Positions 1 through 5,895 of a stretch of DNA of 7,598 nt are shown in pieces. Each line of letters starts with the position of its first letter. The stretch's first letter is position 1. The DNA is taken from NCBI GenBank assembly GCA_028287545.1, contig JAQBPL010000042.1:1-7598 (forward strand). Reading direction: 5' to 3'. Position numbers and translations under genes: made by a program. This DNA comes from Vulcanimicrobiota bacterium (GTDB lineage: Bacteria > Eremiobacterota > Eremiobacteria > Baltobacterales > Baltobacteraceae). The notes beneath the pieces were generated by a model. The model was given only the letters and a program-made list of their open reading frames with translations, was not told the DNA's origin and made no database searches.

Positions 1-410
<410 letters not shown>

Positions 411-440
411 GGGCAACCGCCATCCCCGTTCCCGGTCCCC

Positions 441-487
441 GTCACCCTGAGCTTAGCCTGCCCTGAGCTTGTCGAAGGGTCGAAGGG
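441..487. repeat. Intergenic repeat of the GTCACCCTGAGCTTGTCGAAGGG type, internally duplicated
   Basis: The gap between thiC and the downstream lipoprotein holds a GTCACCCTGAGCTT half at 441-454, then a second CCCTGAGCTT at 461-470 running into GTCGAAGGG, and a tandem TCGAAGGG pair at 472-479 and 480-487. The same core occurs in inverted form at 2286-2310. Two related copies in 7.6 kb, both between genes, indicate a dispersed intergenic element. Here it looks rearranged, with partial duplication of each half. The rest of the 411-526 gap shows nothing else I can support. Confidence 0.7.
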
Positions 488-526
488 CGGCGGAGACCGG
501 GATCGGGGACGCGAAGGCAGGGCGCG

Positions 527-1690
527 ATGAATCTCGCGCGCGTGTTTACTGCGGCGGCTGCTTGCGTCGTCCTCGGTGCGGCCCTTGCCGCATGTTCGGG
601 CTCGTTCGGCTCAGGGAGCGGCTTGCCGCAGACGCTGGGGACGGTAGCGCCCGGGAACCCAACGCCCTCGCCGACGCCCAACAGCACCAGCGTGATTCTG
701 ACGGTCGGCGAATCCACCGCGTTTCAGCCGATCCCCGAGATCGGCGGATACACGGCGCAGCTCGCCTTTCCGAAGGTCGCCCCCGAAGCACCGAAGGCGC
801 CCTCTGGCAAGGGCTCCGACAAGGCCACGCCCGCGCCAGCGCCGACGCCGGTCGCCGTCTCGATCGGCGCCACGCTCTCGATCGTGAAGCCGAGCGACGG
901 GCCCGACCTCAACTTCGAAAGCGGGAAAGGCCGCAAGAAGCGCACGCGAGACCATCCGGCGCGCGCGCTGGCGTACATCACGCTGCTGCCGACGCACGAT
1001 GTGACGCTCGAGAGTTTCCCGCGCATCATCGTCGACGTGCCGCGCGAGATCGCGAGCCAATACCGTGACGGCGAGTTCGGACTGGCGCTGTGGAACTCGG
1101 GCGAGAAGGACGCGAATTATCGCCTCGCCGTCGCCGAGCTCGACAAGAGCGCGACGCCGCCGCCGTCGGTCGCCCGCGCCGTCGCCGCCGTCTCACCGGC
1201 CGCGAGCGGCTCGCCCGCTGCGGGAGCCGCGACGCCGAGCCCCGCGCCCTCCGGCAGCGCAACCACGGTCGTGCGAGGCGCGCCGCCCGGCTTGAGCGGA
1301 ACCGCACCCGTCACCGGCCCGGGCGCGCCGGGCGGAGCAACCGCCGCGGTCCCCGGCGGCGCCGTGCCGAGCGCGGCGCCGACGCTGCCTCCAGCGCACA
1401 TCCTCTTTGCCGGCACCGCCGCGCAATTGAAATTGGTGGCGAACCGTCCCGCGGTCTTCGCGATATACGCGCTGCCGCACCCGGCGACGGCCACTGCCGC
1501 TCCCGCTGCATCCGCAGCCGCGGCATCGCACGGCGGGTCGGCGGCGCGCGCAGCTTCGCCGATGCCGAACGCTAGCGGTTCGCCCGCTGCGAAGAGCGAG
1601 ACGACCGCAACGAGTGCGGCGAGTGCAACGAGCGCGCCCGCGACCGTAGCCTCGCCGTTGCCGGCGAACGCGCCGACGAAAGCACCCTAA
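527..1690 (+). CDS. Secreted lipoprotein of unknown function with Ala/Pro/Ser-rich C-terminal half
   Basis: I do not recognise this 387-residue protein. The N-terminus has an arginine at residue 5, a hydrophobic stretch (about 6-20) and a textbook lipobox ALAAC, so Cys23 should be lipid-modified and the protein anchored in a membrane facing outward. A Pro/Ser/Thr linker (about 40-53) leads into a mixed, probably beta-rich region (about 55-208) interrupted by a charged linker (about 86-108). That region ends with EFGLALWNSGEKDANYRLAVAELD. Residues about 210-290 and 318-387 are Ala/Pro/Ser/Gly/Thr-rich low complexity. Between them a short non-repetitive island, HILFAGTAAQLKLVANRPAVFAIYALP (about 291-317), looks like a folded element. 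The ATG at 527 was chosen because it directly begins the signal peptide and follows a G-rich CAGGG. The tail could span the wall or periplasm; that is inference. Confidence 0.8.
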   Translation: MNLARVFTAAAACVVLGAALAACSGSFGSGSGLPQTLGTVAPGNPTPSPTPNSTSVILTVGESTAFQPIPEIGGYTAQLAFPKVAPEAPKAPSGKGSDKATPAPAPTPVAVSIGATLSIVKPSDGPDLNFESGKGRKKRTRDHPARALAYITLLPTHDVTLESFPRIIVDVPREIASQYRDGEFGLALWNSGEKDANYRLAVAELDKSATPPPSVARAVAAVSPAASGSPAAGAATPSPAPSGSATTVVRGAPPGLSGTAPVTGPGAPGGATAAVPGGAVPSAAPTLPPAHILFAGTAAQLKLVANRPAVFAIYALPHPATATAAPAASAAAASHGGSAARAASPMPNASGSPAAKSETTATSAASATSAPATVASPLPANAPTKAP

Positions 1691-1723
1691 CGCACACTGC
1701 CCGGTCGTCTCCCCGGCGTTCGT

Positions 1724-1745
1724 GCGTGCGCTACGCTTAATTTTT
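1724..1745 (+). terminator. Possible weak intrinsic terminator downstream of the lipoprotein
   Basis: A short GCGT/ACGC stem (1724-1727 with 1733-1736, loop GCGCT) is followed at once by TTAATTTTT, the only T-rich run in this gap. The position, about 35 bases after the lipoprotein stop and 24 before the hemerythrin start, suits a terminator. However, the stem is only 4 base pairs and could be chance; the T-rich run could equally be part of the hemerythrin promoter. Confidence 0.25.
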
Positions 1746-1768
1746 CGCGAGTTGGGCAGAACGCGGAC

Positions 1769-2242
1769 ATGAAGCAGCAAGACGCGATCGCCCTTCTCAA
1801 GGCCGATCACAAAAAGGTCAAGGGACTATTCGCAGAGACTGACGACCTCTCGGATCGCGCGACGACGCAGCTCAAGCGCATCGGCGATCAAGTCTGTCAA
1901 GAACTGACCGTCCATGCGGAAATCGAAGAGACGCTCTTCTATCCGGCGGTCAAAGATCGCACGCAGCGCGGTCACAAGGAAGAACGCGATCTCGTTCTGG
2001 AGTCGTACGAAGAGCACTCGCTGGTCAAGAAAATCATCAGCGATCTCGAAGCGATCGACGCCAGTGACGAATCGTATCGCCCGAAGCTCAAAGTGCTGCG
2101 TGAAATGGTCGAACAGCACGTCAAGGAAGAAGAGCGCGAGCTCTTTCCGGGCGCGCGTGAACTCCTGAACGAGGACGAACTCATGGAACTCGGCATGCGG
2201 ATGACCGAGCTCAAAAACAAGCGCCTTCCAGCAGCCGTCTGA
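1769..2242 (+). CDS. Hemerythrin HHE cation-binding domain protein
   Basis: This 157-residue cytosolic protein is a four-helix-bundle hemerythrin-like protein (HHE family), expected to hold a non-haem di-iron centre. Candidate ligands are visible in the expected order: His14 (KADH), His49 followed by EIEE (HAEIEETLFYP), His83 (EEHSLV) and His117 with EEE (EQHVKEEERELFP). The segment TLFYPAV and the closing ELFPGARELL are typical of the family. No extra domain is fused and there is no signal peptide. Members bind oxygen, nitric oxide or iron, or relate to oxidative stress; which applies here cannot be told from sequence. The ATG at 1769 begins directly at the conserved first helix; the ribosome binding site is weak. 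It appears to be a single-gene unit, with the long inverted repeat beginning 21 bases after its stop. Confidence 0.93.
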   Translation: MKQQDAIALLKADHKKVKGLFAETDDLSDRATTQLKRIGDQVCQELTVHAEIEETLFYPAVKDRTQRGHKEERDLVLESYEEHSLVKKIISDLEAIDASDESYRPKLKVLREMVEQHVKEEERELFPGARELLNEDELMELGMRMTELKNKRLPAAV

Positions 2243-2263
2243 CCCCCGTCACGCGGACGCGAC

Positions 2264-2332
2264 GTCACCCCGAACACAATCGTTGTCACCCTTCGACAAA
2301 CTCAGGGTGACAACGATTGTGCTCAGGGTGAC
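2264..2332. repeat. Long near-perfect inverted repeat between convergent genes
   Basis: Two 29-base arms (2264-2292 and 2304-2332) are reverse complements with only two mismatches, in the outer part; the inner 18 bases of each arm (2275-2292 and 2304-2321) match perfectly. The loop is the 11 bases TCGACAAACTC. Loop plus inner arms contain a copy of the same GTCACCC...GGGTGAC core seen at 441-487. The element fills almost the whole gap between the hemerythrin stop and the oppositely oriented oxidoreductase stop at 2335. It could fold into a strong hairpin in either transcript. That would suit a bidirectional transcript end or 3' stabiliser, although no T-tract follows on either strand, so a classical intrinsic terminator is not shown. 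Confidence 0.9.
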
Positions 2333-2334
2333 AG

Positions 2335-3303
2335 TTAGGCGACTTTTTCGATGTCCTCTTCGATGTCGTCGATGGCGAGGACGATCTTGCCGAAGACGTG
2401 GCCGCGTTCGAGCAGCCGATGGGCGTCGGCGGCCTCGTCGAGTGCGAACAGCGCGCCGATCGGAACATCGAGCGGACCCGCGTCGATCGTGGCGTTCAAT
2501 CGTGCGAAGGCCTCGCGGCTCGGAACGCCGTCGAAGGCTCGCGCATCGAGGCCCTCGCGCGCGGGCACGGTGACGCCGTTGGGATAGGCGACCCGCGCGC
2601 CGGGACGCAGCGCGTCGAACGCGCGTCCGAGTGCCGGACCGCCGGCGAGTGCGAGGAGCGCGTCGGCGCCGTCCGGTGCGAGGCGTTGCGCGACCGCCAG
2701 GATGTCGTCGTGCTGCACGTCGACCGCTTCCGTCGCGCCGAGCCGGTGCAAGAACGACGTGCCGTCGGCGCCGCGTGCGGTTGCGATCACGCGCGCGCCG
2801 CGCAGCAGCGCGAATTGCACGGCGATGCTGCCGACGCCGCCGGTCGCGCCGTGCACGATGACGGTCTGCCCCGCGCGCACGCCAAGGACGTCGTCGAGCC
2901 CCGCCAGTGCGGTGATTCCGGTCGTCGCCACGCCGCCCGCGTCGCGCAGCCCGAGGGACGCGGGCAGCGGCGCGAGATGCCCGCCGTCGATCGCGACGTA
3001 CTCGGCGTAGAAGCCGCCCTGCCCCTCGCCGGCGAGATAACCGTACACGGCGTCGCCGAGCTGCAGGCCGCGCACGTCGTCGCCGATCACCGCCACCGTG
3101 CCGGAGCCGTCGGCGCCCAGCACGAGCGGAAAGGTTTCGCGGCCGTCGGCCCACTCGCCGCGCCGCGCTTTCGCGTCCCAGATCCCGACGCCGGCCGTGT
3201 GCACGCGCACGAGAATCTGCCCCGGCCCAATACGTGGGACGGGCAGTTCGAGCGGCACGAGCTTCTCCGGCCCGCCGAAGGCTTCCAGCGCGCAGGCGCG
3301 CAT
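2335..3303 (-). CDS. MDR-superfamily NADPH:quinone oxidoreductase / zinc-independent alcohol dehydrogenase-like protein
   Basis: A 322-residue cytosolic oxidoreductase of the medium-chain dehydrogenase/reductase superfamily, quinone reductase-like branch. It opens with the characteristic MRACALEAFGGPEKL. A GroES-like catalytic domain follows with FPLVLGADGSGTV and QLGDAVYGY, then a Rossmann domain whose dinucleotide loop HGATGGVGSIAVQFA lies near residue 152. The C-terminus ends in GHVFGKIVLAID, normal for the family, plus a short acidic tail. I see no cysteine-rich structural zinc loop, which supports the zinc-independent branch; NADPH as cofactor is inferred from the branch. Substrate is unknown. 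The ATG at 3303 is preferred because it begins the conserved N-terminus; an in-frame GTG at 3333 would add 10 residues and has a GAGG 11 bases upstream. The gene follows the lytic transglycosylase on the same strand within 31-61 bases, so co-transcription is possible. Confidence 0.92.
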   Translation of the reverse strand: MRACALEAFGGPEKLVPLELPVPRIGPGQILVRVHTAGVGIWDAKARRGEWADGRETFPLVLGADGSGTVAVIGDDVRGLQLGDAVYGYLAGEGQGGFYAEYVAIDGGHLAPLPASLGLRDAGGVATTGITALAGLDDVLGVRAGQTVIVHGATGGVGSIAVQFALLRGARVIATARGADGTSFLHRLGATEAVDVQHDDILAVAQRLAPDGADALLALAGGPALGRAFDALRPGARVAYPNGVTVPAREGLDARAFDGVPSREAFARLNATIDAGPLDVPIGALFALDEAADAHRLLERGHVFGKIVLAIDDIEEDIEKVA

Positions 3304-3325
3304 GGTAAGCGGGATCGCGTCGAGC

Positions 3326-3345
3326 GTCCTCACAGAAGTGAGGAC
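3326..3345. repeat. 8-bp perfect inverted repeat overlapping the upstream alternative start of the oxidoreductase
   Basis: GTCCTCAC and GTGAGGAC form a perfect 8-base-pair stem around a 4-base loop, located between the stop of the transglycosylase (3365) and the oxidoreductase. It covers the candidate GTG start at 3333, and the GAGG sequence that would serve that start lies at its edge. No T-tract follows, so it is not a standard terminator. Confidence 0.6.
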
Positions 3346-3364
3346 CTCGCGCCGGCGCGCTCGG

Positions 3365-4105
3365 TTACTTTGCGGGGTCGGAAGTGACGGCGGGGACGAG
3401 CGCCGGGTTCGGAGCGGTCTCGACGGCCGGGACGGCCGCGGGAACGATCTGGTCGACCTTGCTGACCCACTGCCGCTCTTCGGGGGTGGGCGCCGCCGCG
3501 ACGGCTTCGGCGGGAGCTCGCAAGGCGCGCCCGATGCGGGAGTTCAGTTCCTTCCACACGCGCAGCACGCGCACGACGTAGTTGCGGGTTTCGCTGTAGG
3601 GCGGGATGCCGTTGTAGCGTTCGACCGCCTTCGGGCCGGCGTTGTAACCTGCGATCGCGAGGCTGACGGCGTTCGGCCGGCCGGCGAAGTGGTCCATTAG
3701 CGCCTTCAGGTAGCGCGAGGTGCCGCGCAGGTTTTCGCTGGCGTTCCAGGCGTTCACGCCGAGGTTGGCGGCCGTACCGGGCATGAGCTGACCCAAGCCG
3801 CGCGCTCCGACGCGGGAGACGGCGTTGGCGCGCCAGCGCGACTCGACCGTTACGATCGACATGATGAAGCGCGGATCGAGATGGGTCCGCCAGGCGTCGG
3901 CCATGATCGAACGCGCGTAGGCGCGGGCCTTCGCGTCGGGGAGCTTCGGGTTGATCGTGCGCAGCGCGCGCGCGTACGAGGCTTCGCTCGATCCGATCCC
4001 TTCGGCCGCGGCGGGCACGGCCGCCAGCACGCCGGTAGAAATGAGGAATACCGCCGCTGCCATACGCAGCGATGAAAGAGGAAGCATTGACCCCCGGGTT
4101 CGCAT
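3365..4105 (-). CDS. Secreted lytic transglycosylase (SLT / goose-lysozyme-like domain)
   Basis: This 246-residue exported enzyme should cleave the MurNAc-GlcNAc bond of peptidoglycan non-hydrolytically. Residues 1-35 form a signal peptide (Arg-rich start, hydrophobic 16-30, likely cut after AAA before Glu35). No lipobox cysteine is present, so it is probably soluble or wall-associated. The SLT domain spans about 55-190. The catalytic glutamate is Glu88 in IVTVESRWRANAVS; GLGQLMPGTA (103-112) and AGYNAGPKAVERY (152-164) are family signatures, followed by PPYSETRNYV. A Pro/Ala/Val-rich tail (about 197-246) has no recognised domain. The ATG at 4105 is chosen because a GGGGAGG lies about 11 bases upstream; the ATG at 4087 is a possible alternative. 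The upstream cupin is on the same strand 107 bases away. Roles in wall turnover or secretion-system insertion are both possible. Confidence 0.95.
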   Translation of the reverse strand: MRTRGSMLPLSSLRMAAAVFLISTGVLAAVPAAAEGIGSSEASYARALRTINPKLPDAKARAYARSIMADAWRTHLDPRFIMSIVTVESRWRANAVSRVGARGLGQLMPGTAANLGVNAWNASENLRGTSRYLKALMDHFAGRPNAVSLAIAGYNAGPKAVERYNGIPPYSETRNYVVRVLRVWKELNSRIGRALRAPAEAVAAAPTPEERQWVSKVDQIVPAAVPAVETAPNPALVPAVTSDPAK

Positions 4106-4212
4106 CGGTGTTCGGGCCTCCCCTCCGATGTTTGCCGAATCTTGTCACATCTTTCGGGGGATCCATCGTCACCAATGTCGAGTGACCGAGCGTCCGCCGC
4201 CGCTCGTTCAGC

Positions 4213-4674
4213 TCAGGATCGGTGGATGTCGTCGATCCAGCGGACCGTCTCCGGCGGCTCGGCCGCCGGGATCTCGAGGTTCACGACGACCGGTTCCTGG
4301 CCGCTGCGGACCAGGACGCATTCGAGCGGGTCGCCCGCCGAAGCGTTGATCTCCTGATGCGGGACGTACGGCGGGACGAAGATGAAATCGCCCGGGCCCG
4401 CCTCGGCCGTGAACTCCAGCCGCTCGCCCCAGCGCATCCGAGCCCGGCCGCGCACGACGTAGATCACGCTTTCGAGGTCGCCGTGATGGTGCGCCCCGGT
4501 CTTGGCGTCGGGCTGGATCGTCACGGTCCCGGCCCATAGCTTCTCGGCGCCGGCGGTCGCCGTCGTGATCGCCGCGGCACGGTTCATCCCGGGCGTCTGC
4601 GGCGTGTTGGGATCGAGGTCGCAGCCGCTGACGACGCGGACCCCGTCGAGCTTCCAGCGTGCGACGTCGGTCAT
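4213..4674 (-). CDS. Single-domain cupin protein with metal-binding motif
   Basis: A small beta-barrel cupin of 153 residues. Cupin motif 1 is GAHHHGDLESVIYVVRG, giving probable metal ligands His62, His64 and Glu68. Motif 2 is GDFIFVPPYVPHQEIN, giving His106 and Asn110. The full ligand set is intact, so it should bind a divalent metal, but whether it is an enzyme (dioxygenase, isomerase) or a binding protein cannot be told. There is no signal peptide and no fused DNA-binding domain. The start is uncertain. The ATG at 4674 (MTDVARWKLDG) best fits a compact cupin but has no good ribosome binding site. An in-frame ATG at 4719 (MSRTGSRDE) adds 15 residues and lies directly beside an AT-rich promoter-like element, which would suit a leaderless message. 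Longer extensions past 4719 run through that element and the divergent promoter and are unlikely. Confidence 0.9.
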   Translation of the reverse strand: MTDVARWKLDGVRVVSGCDLDPNTPQTPGMNRAAAITTATAGAEKLWAGTVTIQPDAKTGAHHHGDLESVIYVVRGRARMRWGERLEFTAEAGPGDFIFVPPYVPHQEINASAGDPLECVLVRSGQEPVVVNLEIPAAEPPETVRWIDDIHRS

Positions 4675-4720
4675 CCCGGCCGCTTCGCGAGTCTCGTCGC
4701 GCGACCCCGTCCGGCTCATT

Positions 4721-4740
4721 TTAACTATATCTTTAGTTGA
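4721..4740. promoter_or_regulatory. AT-rich partial palindrome, candidate operator between cupin and small membrane ORF
   Basis: TTAACTA (4721-4727) and TAGTTGA (4734-4740) are inverted with six of seven positions matching, around TATCTT. This is a striking AT island in otherwise very GC-rich DNA. It abuts the upstream cupin start codon (4719), contains a TATAGT that could be a cupin -10 element, and overlaps the TTGACC that could be the -35 of the opposite gene. A dimeric regulator bound here could control both directions. The regulator family is unknown; no regulator gene lies in the window. Confidence 0.5.
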
Positions 4741-4765
4741 CCGCTCGCGCCCGCGGTGGTAGCCT
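4737..4765 (+). promoter_or_regulatory. Possible sigma-70-type promoter for the small membrane ORF
   Basis: TTGACC (4737-4742) matches five of six consensus -35 bases. After a 17-base spacer comes TAGCCT (4760-4765), a weak -10 with the conserved first two and last bases. A start near 4771 would give a leader of about 40 bases before the ATG at 4811. A small GGCGT/ACGCC inverted repeat (4766-4779) sits at the predicted start point. Confidence 0.4.
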
Positions 4766-4810
4766 GGCGTCACGACGCCTAAGGAATTAGTTGAAAGGAC
4801 CGTACCCACC

Positions 4811-4936
4811 ATGCTTCGCTCGCTGATCACCCTCATCGTCACGATCGCCGTCGCGGGCCTCGGCGCCGACCTCGTACGCGTGGCCTACAGCGCGCAGCAA
4901 ACTGCGCGCCTCGTTCTCGGTTCGACCGGAGTCTGA
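4811..4936 (+). CDS. Probable 41-residue single-helix membrane protein
   Basis: A short open frame, MLRSLITLIVTIAVAGLGADLVRVAYSAQQTARLVLGSTGV. After Arg3 there is a hydrophobic helix (about 5-19), then a mildly basic amphipathic tail (Arg23, Arg33), suggesting an inner-membrane peptide with its tail on one side. Support for being real: a promoter-like TTGACC/TAGCCT pair upstream, AAAGGA 11 bases before the ATG, and strongly C/G-biased third codon positions, with about 33 of 40 sense codons ending in G or C, as in the neighbouring genes. It ends 4 bases before the convergent methyltransferase stop, filling the gap exactly. I recognise no family. It could still be a chance frame in GC-rich DNA; homologues with conserved sequence would settle it. 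Confidence 0.5.
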   Translation: MLRSLITLIVTIAVAGLGADLVRVAYSAQQTARLVLGSTGV

Positions 4937-4940
4937 TTCG

Positions 4941-5855
4941 CTACGCGCCGATCTTGCGCAACCACATGCTGCCGCCGGTGCAGCGCGCCCAGATCGGGTG
5001 AACCGCGGCGATCGCCGCCCCATCGAGCCGCTGCATGTAATCGAGGAAGAGTTCGATCCGGTACGCGGGATTGTGCATCAGAAACGCGCGCAGCAGATAG
5101 CATTCGTTCCAGAAACGTCCCTCGCGCAGCCATTCCGGCGGATACTCGAACGGATAGAACACGTCGTGGAAGTGCACGATCACGCCCGGCGCGAGCACCG
5201 GCAGCACGTTCCACAGCAAGTGCGCGAGGTCGCTGCCGTACTTGACGACGTGCGATGAGTCGATGAACAGGATGTCGTTCGGCGCGAGGGCTTTGAAGAT
5301 TGCCGGGTCGGCCTTCTGCACCGGACGCTCGACGATCGTCGAGCAGGCGGCGTCGGCCGGCCGCATCAGGTGGCGCAGCCGGTCGGCGTACGGTTCAATG
5401 AACGTCAGCGCGATCTCGCGCGAGAAATACCGCTCGTTGACGTCGAGCATCAACGCCGACGAAAACCCCGAGCCCACCTCGACGATGCGCGTCGGCCGCA
5501 CGTGCCGCATCATGCAGAACAGCGCGATCGCGTCGGCATCGGCGAAATACTCGTTCTGATAGTAGAAGCGATGCAGGCCGTCGGCATGCTCGGGGAAGTC
5601 GACGTCGGGACCGTACGCGCGGAACGCGTCCAGCAGCGCAAGCTGACGCTCCGGCTGAAGGTCGATGCCCGGGATCGTCATCGGAGGCGGCGCGACGAAG
5701 GCCGTTTCCTCTTCGATCATCTTGCGGTCGGGGCTCGGGCTGTAGAAGTGCCCGTTGGGAAAGATCCCCTCGCGGTATTGAAATGACTCCAGCTTGTCGG
5801 CAAGCTGCAGGAGCATGCCGCGCAGCTGATCCGCCGAAGCCGTGTTGAGGTCCAT
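4941..5855 (-). CDS. Class I SAM-dependent methyltransferase (Methyltransf_24-like)
   Basis: A 304-residue cytosolic methyltransferase. An N-terminal helical region (1-30) and a middle segment rich in aromatic residues (FYYQNEYF, about 97-104) precede the Rossmann-like core. Motif I, IVEVGSGFSSALMLD, lies at 124-138 and should bind SAM. FIEPYADRL (152-160) supplies the acidic residue expected to contact the SAM ribose. ILFIDSSHVVKYGSD (195-209) and GVIVHFHDVFYPFEYPPEWL (224-243) are typical of a family often found near glycan or surface-polysaccharide genes, and the protein closes with GGSMWLRK. Substrate is unknown. The ATG at 5855 is chosen because GGGGA lies 9 bases upstream; the open frame further upstream enters the preceding lipoprotein gene and is low-complexity, so it is not coding. 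It follows that lipoprotein by 40 bases on the same strand, suggesting co-transcription. Confidence 0.9.
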   Translation of the reverse strand: MDLNTASADQLRGMLLQLADKLESFQYREGIFPNGHFYSPSPDRKMIEEETAFVAPPPMTIPGIDLQPERQLALLDAFRAYGPDVDFPEHADGLHRFYYQNEYFADADAIALFCMMRHVRPTRIVEVGSGFSSALMLDVNERYFSREIALTFIEPYADRLRHLMRPADAACSTIVERPVQKADPAIFKALAPNDILFIDSSHVVKYGSDLAHLLWNVLPVLAPGVIVHFHDVFYPFEYPPEWLREGRFWNECYLLRAFLMHNPAYRIELFLDYMQRLDGAAIAAVHPIWARCTGGSMWLRKIGA

Positions 5856-5856
5856 G

Positions 5857-5874
5857 CGCACGTGTCCCCGTGCG
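5857..5874 (-). promoter_or_regulatory. Hairpin holding the Shine-Dalgarno of the methyltransferase in its loop
   Basis: Just upstream of the methyltransferase ATG, CGCACG and CGTGCG form a perfect 6-base-pair GC-rich stem. Its loop GGGACA contains most of the GGGGA ribosome binding site, and the 3' arm ends one base before the start codon. Such a structure could damp or tune initiation. The fold is visible in sequence; a regulatory role is inference, and chance is possible at this GC content. Confidence 0.4.
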
Positions 5875-5895
5875 GGCGCGAACGGTCCTGCCCGG

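Noticed and set aside
411..526. Thiamine-related RNA element or terminator after thiC
   Set aside because: TPP riboswitches lie upstream of thi genes, no TPP-core sequence is visible here, and no stem followed by a T-tract was found; only the repeat at 441-487 is supported.
1190..1690. Tandem repeat or CRISPR-like pattern in the lipoprotein tail
   Set aside because: The repetition is degenerate codon-level Ala/Pro/Ser bias without a fixed repeat unit or spacer structure.
2249..3154. Long minus-strand open frame overlapping the oxidoreductase in another frame
   Set aside because: The translation is almost entirely Arg/Ala/Gly, the signature of a shadow frame in GC-rich coding DNA, and it overlaps a clear MDR-family gene.
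2398..3387. 329-codon plus-strand open frame antisense to the oxidoreductase
   Set aside because: Composition is arginine/histidine-rich with no recognisable motif, and it is fully antisense to a well-supported gene.
3330..4175. 281-codon minus-strand open frame across the lytic transglycosylase
   Set aside because: It is an out-of-frame, Arg-rich shadow; the overlapping frame encodes a complete SLT domain with signal peptide.
4106..4212. Possible riboswitch (cyclic di-AMP type) upstream of the lytic transglycosylase
   Set aside because: Such riboswitches often precede wall lytic enzymes, but I could not find the conserved junction sequences or a convincing multi-stem fold in this 107-base gap. 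I see nothing else there beyond the GGGGAGG ribosome binding site.
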